Shown here: in pieces, positions 1 through 7,876 of the stretch
Numbering within the stretch: position 1 is the first letter of the stretch
How the letters are laid out: every line of letters starts with the position of its first letter
Assembly (NCBI GenBank): GCA_902519635.1
Contig: CABYKW010000014.1
Location: 1 to 14,779, forward strand
DNA length: 14,779 bases
Direction of reading: 5' to 3'
DNA from: an uncultured Pelagibacteraceae bacterium
Lineage (GTDB): Bacteria; Pseudomonadota; Alphaproteobacteria; Pelagibacterales; Pelagibacteraceae
Notes under the pieces: model-generated
What the model was told of the DNA's origin: nothing
The model's database searches: none
Seen by the model: the letters and a program-made list of their open reading frames with translations, nothing else
Made by a program: the position numbers and the translations under genes

Positions 1-324
1 TTTTTAAATTTAACTCCAGGAAATTTTTTATTATTTAATGGAATATGTAAAGATCATAAAATAAATATTGATGAAAATTTCTTACAAAATTTAGAAATAT
101 TACTTAATTTATATAAAAAAAATCGAAATATATATTTGATAAATATGATTTTATTTTTAACAGATTATTACTTTTATAATATTAACAAAAAAAGAATCGA
201 GAGCCTTGAAAAGGTAGTTGAAAAAAAATCTTTTGTGATTAATAATATTAATAAATTTCTTATATATAATTTAAATCAAAATTCGTTAATTAATGCTATA
301 AATAATAAATTATCTAATGGATAA
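1..324 (+). CDS. holB: DNA polymerase III delta' subunit, C-terminal part (partial)
   Basis: The reading frame is open from the first base of the window and ends at the TAA at 322-324, so only about the last 107 codons are present. An internal ATG at 136 should not be taken as the start, because the frame is open upstream and reads as continuous helical protein. The visible part is Lys/Asn/Ile/Leu-rich and predicted helical, with no catalytic motif, as expected for the C-terminal collar domain of a clamp-loader delta' subunit. The assignment rests on a weak likeness to alphaproteobacterial HolB tails and on position immediately before metG, a common order in SAR11-type genomes. The metG start codon lies inside its last codons (8-base overlap), which suggests translational coupling. 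The N-terminal AAA+ region that would prove the call is outside the window. Confidence 0.6.
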   Translation, partial: FLNLTPGNFLLFNGICKDHKINIDENFLQNLEILLNLYKKNRNIYLINMILFLTDYYFYNINKKRIESLEKVVEKKSFVINNINKFLIYNLNQNSLINAINNKLSNG

Positions 325-1858
325 AAATTTTTATATAACAACTCCAATTTATTATCCTTCGGGTAAACCACATATGGGACATGCTTATTCAAGTATAGTT
401 GCAGATATATTTGCACGTTTTAAAAGATTAGAAGGATATAACGTTTTATTTTTAACTGGAACGGATGAACATGGATTAAAGATACAACGAGAAGCTGAAA
501 AAAATAAAAAAAAACCAAAAATATTTTGCGATGAATTGTCAGAAAATTTTAGAGATCTAACAAAGATTTTAAATCTATCTAACGATGATTTTATTCGAAC
601 CACAGAGAAAAGGCACTATGATTCTGTCAAAGAAATTTGGAATAGACTTGTAGAATCCGGTGATATTTATTTAGATAAGTATAGTGGATGGTATTCTGTT
701 TCAGATGAGGCATATTATGATGAAGATGAAATAGAAGAAATCAATGGAAAAAAAGTAGCAAAAACATCTGGTTCCACCGTAGACTGGGTAGAGGAAGACT
801 CATTTTTTTTTAAATTGTCGGCTTGGTCTACAAAATTATTAAAATTCTATAATGAAAATGAGGATTTTATTTTACCGAAGTCTAGAAAAAATGAGGTTAT
901 CAATTTTGTTAAAAAAGGTTTAAATGATTTGTCTGTCAGCAGAACTTCTTTTACATGGGGTATACCGGTTCCGAAAAACAGCAAGCATGTTATCTATGTT
1001 TGGTTAGATGCATTAACAAACTATCTAAGTGCATTAAATTTTCCCAATACAGACGACATAAAATATAAAAAATTTTGGCCAGCTGATGTTCATATAATTG
1101 GAAAGGATATTTTAAGATTTCATGCAATTTATTGGCCAGCTTTTCTTTTAGCCGCTAAACTCCAACCTCCAAAAAGAGTTTTTGGTCATGGTTGGATACT
1201 TTCAGATGATAAAAAAATGTCCAAATCACTTGGCAATATATTAGACCCAATAGAAATAATTAAAACTTATGGGGTAGATCAATTGAGATATTATTTGATT
1301 AAAGAAGTCTCCTTAGGAAATGATGGAAGCATATCCATGGAAAATCTTAAAAATTGCATTAATAATGATTTAGCGAATAATTATGGAAATCTATGTCAAA
1401 GAGTCTTTTCTTTTATCAAAAAAAACTGTTCAAATAAAATTCCAAAACCTACAAATTTATCTGAGGCAGATAATAAATTATTAAATCAATTAAAGAAAAA
1501 TGTTCCGAATTTAATTGCCTTAGTGAATAATCAAAATCTAAATGAATTTATAAAAGAGGTAGTAGATTACTCTTTTGATGCAAATAAATATTTTAATGAT
1601 TCAGAACCATGGAGTTTAAAGAAAAAGGACACTAAAAGAATGGAAAATATATTATTCACTGTGTGTGAACAGATTAAGAATATTAGTATTTTATTACATT
1701 CAATAATTCCTTTATCTACAGGAAAAGTATTGGAAACCATGAATATTGAAATAGAAAAAATATCATTAGATCATATAAATAACTTAAAATGCTTTAATCA
1801 TTCAAAAGAATTGAAAAATTTAGATATTTTATTTAATAAAGTAGAAAATGATAATTGA
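317..1858 (+). CDS. metG: Methionyl-tRNA synthetase, zinc-less short form
   Basis: This class I aminoacyl-tRNA synthetase charges tRNA-Met with methionine in the cytoplasm. At 513 residues it is the short form, ending after the anticodon-binding helical domain with no C-terminal EMAP/Trbp111 extension. The class I signatures are clear: HMGH at residues 19-22 (the HIGH motif) and KMSKS at 300-304. The connective-peptide knuckle at about residues 110-160 has no CxxC pairs (it reads YSGWYSVSDEAYYDEDE), so it is the zinc-independent type usual in alphaproteobacteria. The start at 317 gives the normal N-terminus leading into the TPIYYPSGKPHMGH strand. It overlaps the upstream holB end by 8 bases and the downstream tatD start by 11, so all three are probably one transcript. 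The gene is intact. Confidence 0.97.
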   Translation: MDKNFYITTPIYYPSGKPHMGHAYSSIVADIFARFKRLEGYNVLFLTGTDEHGLKIQREAEKNKKKPKIFCDELSENFRDLTKILNLSNDDFIRTTEKRHYDSVKEIWNRLVESGDIYLDKYSGWYSVSDEAYYDEDEIEEINGKKVAKTSGSTVDWVEEDSFFFKLSAWSTKLLKFYNENEDFILPKSRKNEVINFVKKGLNDLSVSRTSFTWGIPVPKNSKHVIYVWLDALTNYLSALNFPNTDDIKYKKFWPADVHIIGKDILRFHAIYWPAFLLAAKLQPPKRVFGHGWILSDDKKMSKSLGNILDPIEIIKTYGVDQLRYYLIKEVSLGNDGSISMENLKNCINNDLANNYGNLCQRVFSFIKKNCSNKIPKPTNLSEADNKLLNQLKKNVPNLIALVNNQNLNEFIKEVVDYSFDANKYFNDSEPWSLKKKDTKRMENILFTVCEQIKNISILLHSIIPLSTGKVLETMNIEIEKISLDHINNLKCFNHSKELKNLDILFNKVENDN

Positions 1859-2624
1859 TTCTCACTGCCACCTTACCTATGAACCCATGTCTTCCTCATT
1901 GAGTGAGACAATAAAGCGTGCAAATAATGATGGAGTAGATTATTTGTTAACAATATCTACAGAAGATAAGAGTTTTAATAACATTTTAAAAATTTTAGAT
2001 AATCATAAATGTGTTTATGGTTCTTATGGGATTCATCCTCATGAAGCAAGAAAACATAAAGATATTAAAGCTGAAAATATAGTTCAAAAAATAAAAATGA
2101 ATAAGAAAATTATAGGAATAGGAGAGAGTGGTTTAGATTTTTATTACAATCACTCTGAAAAAAAAGATCAAATAAATTTATTTTTAGAACATATTGAAGC
2201 ATCACAAAAAACCAATTTACCAATCATAGTTCATACTAGATCAGCTGAGAATGAAACATTTAAAATATTACAAAAAGCAGTTAAACAAAATAATCTTAAA
2301 ATATTAATTCATTGTTTCACCGGCTCAAAAGATTTTGCATTCAAATTGTTAGATTTAGGTGCATATATTTCTGCAAGTGGTGTAGTAACTTTTAAAAAAT
2401 CACTCGATCTAGCAAACACATTTAAAGAAATTCCTATTGATAGATTATTAGTTGAGACGGATTCGCCATATTTGGCACCTGAACCATTACGTGGAAAACC
2501 AAACGAACCAAGCTATATTATTCATACTGTTAAATTTTTATCTGAATTAAAAAAACTTTCTTTTGAGAATTTTTCGGAAAAAACAACTAAAAATTTTTTT
2601 AAATTATTTGGTAAATTAATTTGA
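1848..2624 (+). CDS. tatD: TatD-family metal-dependent hydrolase/DNase
   Basis: This is a TIM-barrel amidohydrolase of the TatD family (3'-5' exonuclease or deoxyribonuclease activity in characterised members). All expected metal ligands are visible: HxH at residues 6-8 (DSHCH), the GIHPH segment at 61-65, Glu93 in GESGLDFYY, His129 in VHTRSA, His155 in HCFTGS, and Asp205 in ETDSPYLAPEP. The length of 258 residues is normal. Its ATG lies inside the end of metG (11-base overlap) and its stop overlaps the TTG start of the next gene by 4 bases. The tatD-after-metG order is widespread in alphaproteobacteria. The physiological substrate of this copy cannot be read from sequence; the family call is firm. 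Confidence 0.93.
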   Translation: MIIDSHCHLTYEPMSSSLSETIKRANNDGVDYLLTISTEDKSFNNILKILDNHKCVYGSYGIHPHEARKHKDIKAENIVQKIKMNKKIIGIGESGLDFYYNHSEKKDQINLFLEHIEASQKTNLPIIVHTRSAENETFKILQKAVKQNNLKILIHCFTGSKDFAFKLLDLGAYISASGVVTFKKSLDLANTFKEIPIDRLLVETDSPYLAPEPLRGKPNEPSYIIHTVKFLSELKKLSFENFSEKTTKNFFKLFGKLI

Positions 2625-3388
2625 AAAATAAATTTACTATACTAGGCTGTGGAAGTTCTTTAGGTAGTCCATGGATTACAAATTACACTGGAAAATTAAA
2701 AAAAGATTTTAAAAATATAAGAACAAGATGTTGTGCTCATATTTATTATAAAGGTTTATCATTATTGATAGATACTTCACCAGATATTAAATATCAATTT
2801 CTTAAAAACAAAATACAATCATTAGATGCCATTATGTTTACCCACGAACATGCAGATCAAACTTCAGGTATTTTTGAAATGCGTCCCTTTTTTTGGAAAA
2901 ATAAAAAAAAAATTCCTGTTTATGGAAGCAAAAGGACTATTAATGCCTTGATTAATAAATATACTTTTTGTTTTAAACCTAGATATGGATACCAACCAAT
3001 CATGACCTCAAGAATTATAAAAGACAACTTTATAATAAAAATTAAAAAAAAAAAATTGAAAGTTAAATCATTCGATGTAATACATGGCATGATTAAAGCC
3101 ACAGGTTATCTATTTAACAAAATTGCCTATATTAGTGATTGTAACAAAATACCTAAAAAATCTTTAAAATATTTATATAAATTGGACTTTTTAATTATAG
3201 ATTGTCTTAAAATGGAAAAACATCCTTCTCATTTTAATTATGATGATGCTTTAAATTTAATTAAATTGGTAAGACCAAAAAAAACTATCTTAACAAATTT
3301 ACATACTGATTTAGATTACAAAACTCTTAAGAAAAGATTACCAAAAAATATAGTACCTGCGTATGACGGTCTTAGTTTTAATTTTTAA
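2621..3388 (+). CDS. PhnP-like metallo-beta-lactamase-fold hydrolase
   Basis: This is a metal-dependent hydrolase of the beta-lactamase fold, closest in layout to the PhnP/phosphoribosyl cyclic phosphodiesterase-type and RNase Z-like proteins. Metal-site motifs include an N-terminal GCGSSLGSP loop, HEHADQ at residues 75-80, His155 in DVIHG, Asp173 in YISDC, His201/His204 in HPSHF, and His228 in TNLHTDLDY. The canonical HxHxDH motif has Gln80 in place of its last His, so the second metal site may be altered. The TTG start at 2621 is chosen because it forms a TTGA overlap with the tatD stop and the next in-frame ATG falls at residue 72, inside the fold. A run of 12 A bases (3044-3055) encodes a Lys tract without breaking the frame. 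The 3' end overlaps the convergent peroxidase gene by 11 bases. The substrate is unknown. Confidence 0.85.
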   Translation: MKNKFTILGCGSSLGSPWITNYTGKLKKDFKNIRTRCCAHIYYKGLSLLIDTSPDIKYQFLKNKIQSLDAIMFTHEHADQTSGIFEMRPFFWKNKKKIPVYGSKRTINALINKYTFCFKPRYGYQPIMTSRIIKDNFIIKIKKKKLKVKSFDVIHGMIKATGYLFNKIAYISDCNKIPKKSLKYLYKLDFLIIDCLKMEKHPSHFNYDDALNLIKLVRPKKTILTNLHTDLDYKTLKKRLPKNIVPAYDGLSFNF

Positions 3389-3923
3389 TTTCTAATTCAA
3401 TAGTTTTAATAAACTTTTTTGAGGTAGGTTTTGTAAATGAAGCAAAAGTATTAATTACCTTTCCTTTTTTTCCAATAATAATTTTGTGAAAGTTCCATTT
3501 TGGTATAGCGCTAATACCATGATTTTTTTTAGCCCATTTATAAAAAGGATGTGCATCTTTTCCTATAACGTTTGTTTTTGTAGTCATAGGAAAATTGATA
3601 CCAAAGTTGGTTTCACAAAAATCTTTTATTTCTTTATTAGACGCAGGTTCTTGCTTAAAGTTGTTGCTGGGAACGCCTATTACTACTAAATCTTTTTCTT
3701 TATATTCTGTCCATAATTTTTGTAGATCATCGTATTGTTTTGTATATCCACATCTACTAGCAACATTTACAACTATTATTATTTTTTCTTTAAATTGATC
3801 TAGTTTAATCTTGTTTCCATCGATTCCCTCGAATGTATAATCATACACAAGATTTGAATAGTTTGCAGATAGATTGGTAAAGAATCCAAACATAAATATA
3901 AAAAATAAAAATTTTTTTATCAT
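3378..3923 (-). CDS. Exported 2-Cys glutathione peroxidase (Cys type)
   Basis: This is a glutathione peroxidase-family thiol peroxidase that reduces hydroperoxides. The first 20 residues form a signal peptide (two Lys, a Phe-rich hydrophobic core, then LSA before Asn21), so the enzyme is probably periplasmic. The catalytic tetrad is visible: Cys58 in NVASRCGYT (cysteine, not selenocysteine), Gln91 in the SNNFKQEP loop, and Trp143-Asn144 in KWNFHK. Cys103 in FCETNFG sits 45 residues after Cys58, where the resolving cysteine of yeast Gpx3-type, thioredoxin-dependent peroxidases lies. A thioredoxin-like reductant is therefore likelier than glutathione, despite the family name. It is the last gene of the nhaA-led minus-strand run. 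Its ATG overlaps the upstream scaffold gene's stop by 4 bases, and its 3' end overlaps the MBL gene. The length of 181 residues fits the family plus a signal peptide. Confidence 0.92.
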   Translation of the reverse strand: MIKKFLFFIFMFGFFTNLSANYSNLVYDYTFEGIDGNKIKLDQFKEKIIIVVNVASRCGYTKQYDDLQKLWTEYKEKDLVVIGVPSNNFKQEPASNKEIKDFCETNFGINFPMTTKTNVIGKDAHPFYKWAKKNHGISAIPKWNFHKIIIGKKGKVINTFASFTKPTSKKFIKTIELEIKN

Positions 3924-4327
3924 AAATTTATTTTAAAAGCTTTTAGAAATGCCTCCATAGGCAATATGACACAATTAAATCTATTTTTATTATTTGTATT
4001 AATTAGCTCACTAAATTCACTTAATTTTCTTGGAAATTTACAAATTCCATTTTTTTTAAATTTTTTTAATTTTTTAATTTCTTCTGTTAATTCAAGAATT
4101 TTATAATTTTTTATTTTTCTAGAAAATAAACTAGCCGAGGCTTCACATAAAATACAAGACTCAGTTTCATACCTCATTGATTTAATTTTTAATTTATTGG
4201 CAATAAACTCAGTTTTTATAAAGTCTCCACATAAAGAATTTTTAACAAATGATTTGTGAGTAAATTTATTTTTTAAACCTTCATTATTTGTATAAGATGC
4301 AATTTTTAAAATTTTTTGATTGATCAT
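3920..4327 (-). CDS. NifU N-terminal/SufU-like Fe-S cluster scaffold protein
   Basis: This is a small protein of the IscU/SufU/NifU N-terminal fold, on which Fe-S clusters are assembled or sulfur is relayed. The three conserved cysteines are present: Cys33 in LCGD (with Asp35), Cys58 in SCILCEASAS, and Cys119 in the RFNCVILP segment after Arg116. It is most like SufU because of the ASAS element and the R-x-x-C-x-x-LP ending, but it is divergent: Cys61 is an additional cysteine where the family usually has Ser, and Cys96 is another extra. There is no C-terminal NifU Nfu domain. No suf or isc gene lies beside it. It sits between nhaA and the peroxidase gene with ATGA overlaps on both sides. It may be a SufU-type accessory or a degenerate relative; the fold call is good, the role uncertain. 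Confidence 0.8.
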   Translation of the reverse strand: MINQKILKIASYTNNEGLKNKFTHKSFVKNSLCGDFIKTEFIANKLKIKSMRYETESCILCEASASLFSRKIKNYKILELTEEIKKLKKFKKNGICKFPRKLSEFSELINTNNKNRFNCVILPMEAFLKAFKINL

Positions 4328-5496
4328 TTTTTAGAAAAAAGAAGTAACAAGAAGTATCCAAAAAGCGTTGAAAGCAGAGAACCCGTTAAAACACCTATTT
4401 TGACTCCGTCCATATATTCCATATTATTGGCAAATGCTAAGTTTCCTACAAAAAGACTCATTGTAAATCCAATACCAGTTAAAATTGATACTGCATAAAA
4501 TGCTGGCCAAGTTGAGTTACTTGGTTTGTCAGCTAGTTTAAGTTTTACTGAAATATAAGAAAGAACAAAAACACCAATTTGTTTTCCAAAAAATAAACCA
4601 AGAACAATACCTAGTGGAACTGGATTTAAAAGCGTTGCAAAAGTTAACCCATCCAAAGATACGCCTGCATTTGCAAAAGCAAAGAGAGGCATTATTCCAA
4701 ATGCTACATATGGAGAAAGACCATGTTCTAATTTCAATAATAATGACTCTTTATTATTTTTAATATTATGAGGTATTGTTAGTGCTAATAAAACACCAGC
4801 TATTGTTGCATGCACACCTGATTGATGTGTAAAATCCCATAGAAAAATTCCAACAATTAAATAAGGTAAAAAGTTTTTGAATTTGAATTTATTTAATCCA
4901 ATCAAAATAATCACAGCAACTAACATTAAAATCAAATATTTTATTTCAATGTTACCTGAATAGAAGAAAGCTATGATAACAATAGCCCCTAAGTCATCTA
5001 TTATTGCTAATGCTGTTAAAAAAACTTTTAAAGAAACCGGAACTCTTTTGCCCAACAAAGACAGAACACCTAAAGAAAAAGCAATATCTGTAGCTGAAGG
5101 TATAGCCCAACCATTAAGTGTGGCGCTATCAGAGTAATTTACTATAATATAAAACAAAGCAGGCACAGCCATACCTCCTACTGCTCCTATAATTGGTAAT
5201 AAAGCCTGTTTTGGGTTTGAAAGCTCTCCCTGTAAAAATTCTCTCTTAATTTCTAGTGAAACGAAAAAGAAAAATATAGCCATTAAAACATCGTTAATCC
5301 AATGAATGACACTTAGTTTTAATCCAAATTCTTTAGTTCCTAATGTTATGTATTTTTCTAATGTAGAAAAATATAAATCGCTTAAAGATCCATTACTAAT
5401 TATTAGTGCAAGAATAGCAGCAAAAAGTAAAATTAATCCTGAAGCTGCTTCTAATTTGAAAAAATATTTAAAAGGTTTTGTAATGTGTTGAATCAT
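4324..5496 (-). CDS. nhaA: Na+/H+ antiporter NhaA
   Basis: This inner-membrane antiporter exports Na+ (or Li+) in exchange for H+, supporting sodium and pH homeostasis, which suits a marine cell. The 390-residue length equals the family norm, with about twelve hydrophobic segments. Diagnostic residues are in place: Asp137 in the ATDIAFSLGVL segment (E. coli Asp133), the ion-binding pair Asp167-Asp168 in IDDLGA (E. coli 163/164), Lys305 in FGKQIG (E. coli Lys300), plus FANAGVSLDG and the GIGFTMSLFVGNLAF segment. It is the first gene of a minus-strand run with the Fe-S scaffold and peroxidase genes. Its promoter appears to lie at 5511-5538, which would leave a leader of only about 8 bases and no visible Shine-Dalgarno sequence. 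The gene is intact. Confidence 0.97.
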   Translation of the reverse strand: MIQHITKPFKYFFKLEAASGLILLFAAILALIISNGSLSDLYFSTLEKYITLGTKEFGLKLSVIHWINDVLMAIFFFFVSLEIKREFLQGELSNPKQALLPIIGAVGGMAVPALFYIIVNYSDSATLNGWAIPSATDIAFSLGVLSLLGKRVPVSLKVFLTALAIIDDLGAIVIIAFFYSGNIEIKYLILMLVAVIILIGLNKFKFKNFLPYLIVGIFLWDFTHQSGVHATIAGVLLALTIPHNIKNNKESLLLKLEHGLSPYVAFGIMPLFAFANAGVSLDGLTFATLLNPVPLGIVLGLFFGKQIGVFVLSYISVKLKLADKPSNSTWPAFYAVSILTGIGFTMSLFVGNLAFANNMEYMDGVKIGVLTGSLLSTLFGYFLLLLFSKK

Positions 5497-5510
5497 AGGT
5501 ATTATTTACT

Positions 5511-5538
5511 TCTATAGAGACTATCTTTCAATTGCCAA
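5511..5538 (-). promoter_or_regulatory. Putative sigma-70 promoter for nhaA run
   Basis: Read on the minus strand, TTGGCA (5538-5533) is followed after 16 bases by TATAGA (5516-5511). This is a near-consensus -35/-10 pair. Transcription would begin near 5504, about 8 bases before the nhaA ATG. Its -35 box overlaps that of the opposing promoter. Motif match only; not demonstrated. Confidence 0.5.
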
Positions 5539-5560
5539 AAAGGCATAATTAACCTATAAA
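5532..5560 (+). promoter_or_regulatory. Putative sigma-70 promoter for tRNA-Pro and downstream operon
   Basis: TTGCCA (5532-5537), a 17-base spacer and TATAAA (5555-5560) form a strong -35/-10 pair with optimal spacing. The predicted transcription start near 5567 lies only a few bases before the mature tRNA 5' end at 5571. It is the only convincing promoter seen upstream of the plus-strand metabolic run, and no terminator follows the tRNA. Confidence 0.6.
5533..5545. repeat. Short inverted repeat across the overlapping -35 boxes
   Basis: TGCC (5533-5536) and GGCA (5542-5545) form a perfect 4-base inverted repeat around AAAAA. It sits where both divergent promoters place their -35 elements, so a protein bound here could affect both. 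It could also be chance, given the short arms. Confidence 0.3.
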
Positions 5561-5570
5561 AAAAGTCGTT

Positions 5571-5647
<77 letters not shown>

Positions 5648-5653
5648 TTCATT

Positions 5654-7876
5654 ATGAATATTAACAAAGTAGTTGTTATAGGTTCTGGAACAATGGGTAG
5701 TGGAATTGCTGCTCATTTATGTAATGCTGATATACCAGTAGTATTATTAGATTTAAAAACTGAAATTGCAGAAAAAGCAAAAGAAAGAATTTTAAAATCT
5801 AGACCACCCTTATTATTTGAAAAAGACAAAATTAAAAGTTTGAAGGTTGGCAATATTACTGAAGATTTTGGTAATGTTTCCGATGCAGATTGGATAATAG
5901 AAGCAGTTGTAGAACGAATTGAAATTAAACATGATATTTATAAAAAGATTTTTGATATAAGAAAAAAAAATTCAATAGTTTCATCCAATACGTCTACAAT
6001 TCCTTTAAAAGTTCTATCAGAGAAATCTAATTTGGAAGACAAAAAAGATTTTTGTATAACACATTTTTTTAATCCAGTAAGATATATGGGGTTGCTTGAA
6101 ATAGTTAGAGATAATTCAAATGATTCTAATAAAATTAATTCCTTAAAAAATTTTTGTGAAAAAAAATTAGGTAAAGGTGTAATAGTTTGTGGTGACACAC
6201 CTGGTTTTTTAGGAAACAGAATTGGAGTTTTTGCTATGCAGGTAGCAATGACTGAAGCTGTGAATATGGATCTATCTGTAGAGGAAGCTGATGCTGTATT
6301 TGGAAGACCTATGGGTATACCTAAGACTGGTGTTTTTGCATTATATGATTTAATTGGCATTGATCTAATGTCAGATGTTCTTAAAAGCTTTAAAAAGGAA
6401 CTATCATTAGAAGATGATTTTCAAAAAGTTGTTTCTGGTTTACCTGTTATAAAAACGTTAATTGAAACAGGATATACCGGAAGAAAAGGTAAGGGCGGTT
6501 TCTATAGAATCAACAAATCAGAAAATAAAAAAACTCTAGAAGCTCTCGACTTAAAAAAAAATGAATATTTTCCTGTAAAGAAGATAGATTTAAAAATTGA
6601 TAAAATAAATCTTTTAGAATTAATTAATAGAAATGATAAGTATGGTAAATATGCATGGTCGGTAATATCTAAGATTATCTTGTACTCATCTTCTTTAGTT
6701 CCAGCAATAACTGATGAATACAATGACATAGATGAGGCATTAAGACTTGGATTTAATTGGTCTATGGGTCCATTTGAAATGCTCGAGTCTATAGGATTAA
6801 AAAATTTCTTTTCAAAACTTGAAAATATTAATAACAACGAATTTTTAAAGAATCTTAAAGAAAAAAAAGTAGAAAATTTTTATGACGAAAGACAAAAATA
6901 TACAGATTTACAGACTCTTGGTAAGATTAAAAAAGCAGCTATTAAATTAGACAAGAATGATTCTGCAGAAATATTTAGATTTCAAGACTTTAACATTGTT
7001 GAATTTAATACAAAAGCCAACGCCTTGGATAATAATTCCATGGATGCTTTAAAAAGAGCCACAGATAAACCTCTAATTATTATAAATGAAAGTATGCAAT
7101 TTTCTGCAGGGGTTAACCTCAATTATGTAATGGAATTTATTAAGAATAATGATTTGAAGTCTGTAGAAAAATTCATTAAATATTTTCAAGAAACTTGTAA
7201 GCATCTTAAATATTGTAAACACCCAGTCATATCCGCTCCATCAGGTCTCGCTTTGGGAGGAGGGGAAGAAGTTGTATTACAAAGTAATTTTGTAGTCACA
7301 CATACTAATATTGTAATGGGTTTGGTTGAAACTATTGTTGGTCTAGTTCCTGCTGGTGGAGGTTGTAAAGAATTGCTTTGGAGATGGTCTCAAACAAATG
7401 AATCTAAAACAGATCCAGATTATGCTTCATTAAAAGTTTTCGATATAATTGGTTATGCTAAAACTGCCTCTTCACCACAAGAAGCAAAACCTTTGTTATT
7501 TTTAGACAAAAATCATAACGTTATAATTAATAGAAACGAGTTATTGCCTGCAGCAAGACAATTACTCAATAAAGACCTAGAAATGTCTCCTACTAAAGAA
7601 TGTAAATTTAAACTATCAGGTAAAAATGCCAGAGAAAAAATGCACAAAATACTTGAAGCATTATATAATGATAAAAAGATTCTAGATCACGGTATGGAAG
7701 TTGGTAAAGAATTAGCATATGTTTTAAGTGGTGGAGATACAGATTTAAGCAAAGAGGTTACAGAAGATCAAATGTATAAATTAGAATTGAATAGTTTTAT
7801 GAAATTAATCGAAAATAAAAAAACTCAAGACAGAATTGCACACACATTAAAAACAGGAAAACCATTAGTTAATTAA
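5654..7876 (+). CDS. Bifunctional 3-hydroxyacyl-CoA dehydrogenase/enoyl-CoA hydratase (FadN-like domain order)
   Basis: This 740-residue fusion has the dehydrogenase first and the crotonase last, as in Bacillus FadN and the reverse of E. coli FadB. The N-terminal Rossmann domain has GSGTMGSG (residues 10-17). The dehydrogenase active site shows SSNTS (110-114), His137 in HFFNP and Asn188 in GDTPGFLGN. Two helical HCDH segments follow (about 190-290 and 330-400). The crotonase domain (about 445-600) keeps both catalytic glutamates: Glu539 in ALGGGEE and Glu559 in GLVET, 20 residues apart as in classic hydratases, plus an FSAG oxyanion segment. It should hydrate 2-enoyl-CoA and interconvert the 3-hydroxy and 3-oxo forms. 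No thiolase is present. It starts 6 bases after tRNA-Pro, and its TAA directly abuts the ATG of the dmdC-like gene. Generic beta-oxidation is the alternative to a DMSP role. Confidence 0.92.
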   Translation: MNINKVVVIGSGTMGSGIAAHLCNADIPVVLLDLKTEIAEKAKERILKSRPPLLFEKDKIKSLKVGNITEDFGNVSDADWIIEAVVERIEIKHDIYKKIFDIRKKNSIVSSNTSTIPLKVLSEKSNLEDKKDFCITHFFNPVRYMGLLEIVRDNSNDSNKINSLKNFCEKKLGKGVIVCGDTPGFLGNRIGVFAMQVAMTEAVNMDLSVEEADAVFGRPMGIPKTGVFALYDLIGIDLMSDVLKSFKKELSLEDDFQKVVSGLPVIKTLIETGYTGRKGKGGFYRINKSENKKTLEALDLKKNEYFPVKKIDLKIDKINLLELINRNDKYGKYAWSVISKIILYSSSLVPAITDEYNDIDEALRLGFNWSMGPFEMLESIGLKNFFSKLENINNNEFLKNLKEKKVENFYDERQKYTDLQTLGKIKKAAIKLDKNDSAEIFRFQDFNIVEFNTKANALDNNSMDALKRATDKPLIIINESMQFSAGVNLNYVMEFIKNNDLKSVEKFIKYFQETCKHLKYCKHPVISAPSGLALGGGEEVVLQSNFVVTHTNIVMGLVETIVGLVPAGGGCKELLWRWSQTNESKTDPDYASLKVFDIIGYAKTASSPQEAKPLLFLDKNHNVIINRNELLPAARQLLNKDLEMSPTKECKFKLSGKNAREKMHKILEALYNDKKILDHGMEVGKELAYVLSGGDTDLSKEVTEDQMYKLELNSFMKLIENKKTQDRIAHTLKTGKPLVN

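Noticed and set aside
136..324. A separate small gene starting at the ATG at 136
   Set aside because: The same frame is open from base 1 and reads as the continuous C-terminal part of the probable HolB protein.
385..603. Antisense open frame within metG
   Set aside because: It is entirely inside a well-supported gene, has no recognisable domain, and fits a chance frame.
3486..3798. Plus-strand open frames opposite the glutathione peroxidase gene
   Set aside because: They mirror the conserved peroxidase coding region and have no family resemblance of their own.
5938..6837. Antisense open frames within the HAD/ECH fusion gene
   Set aside because: They lie opposite conserved catalytic regions, show no protein-like motifs, and have no promoter or ribosome binding site.
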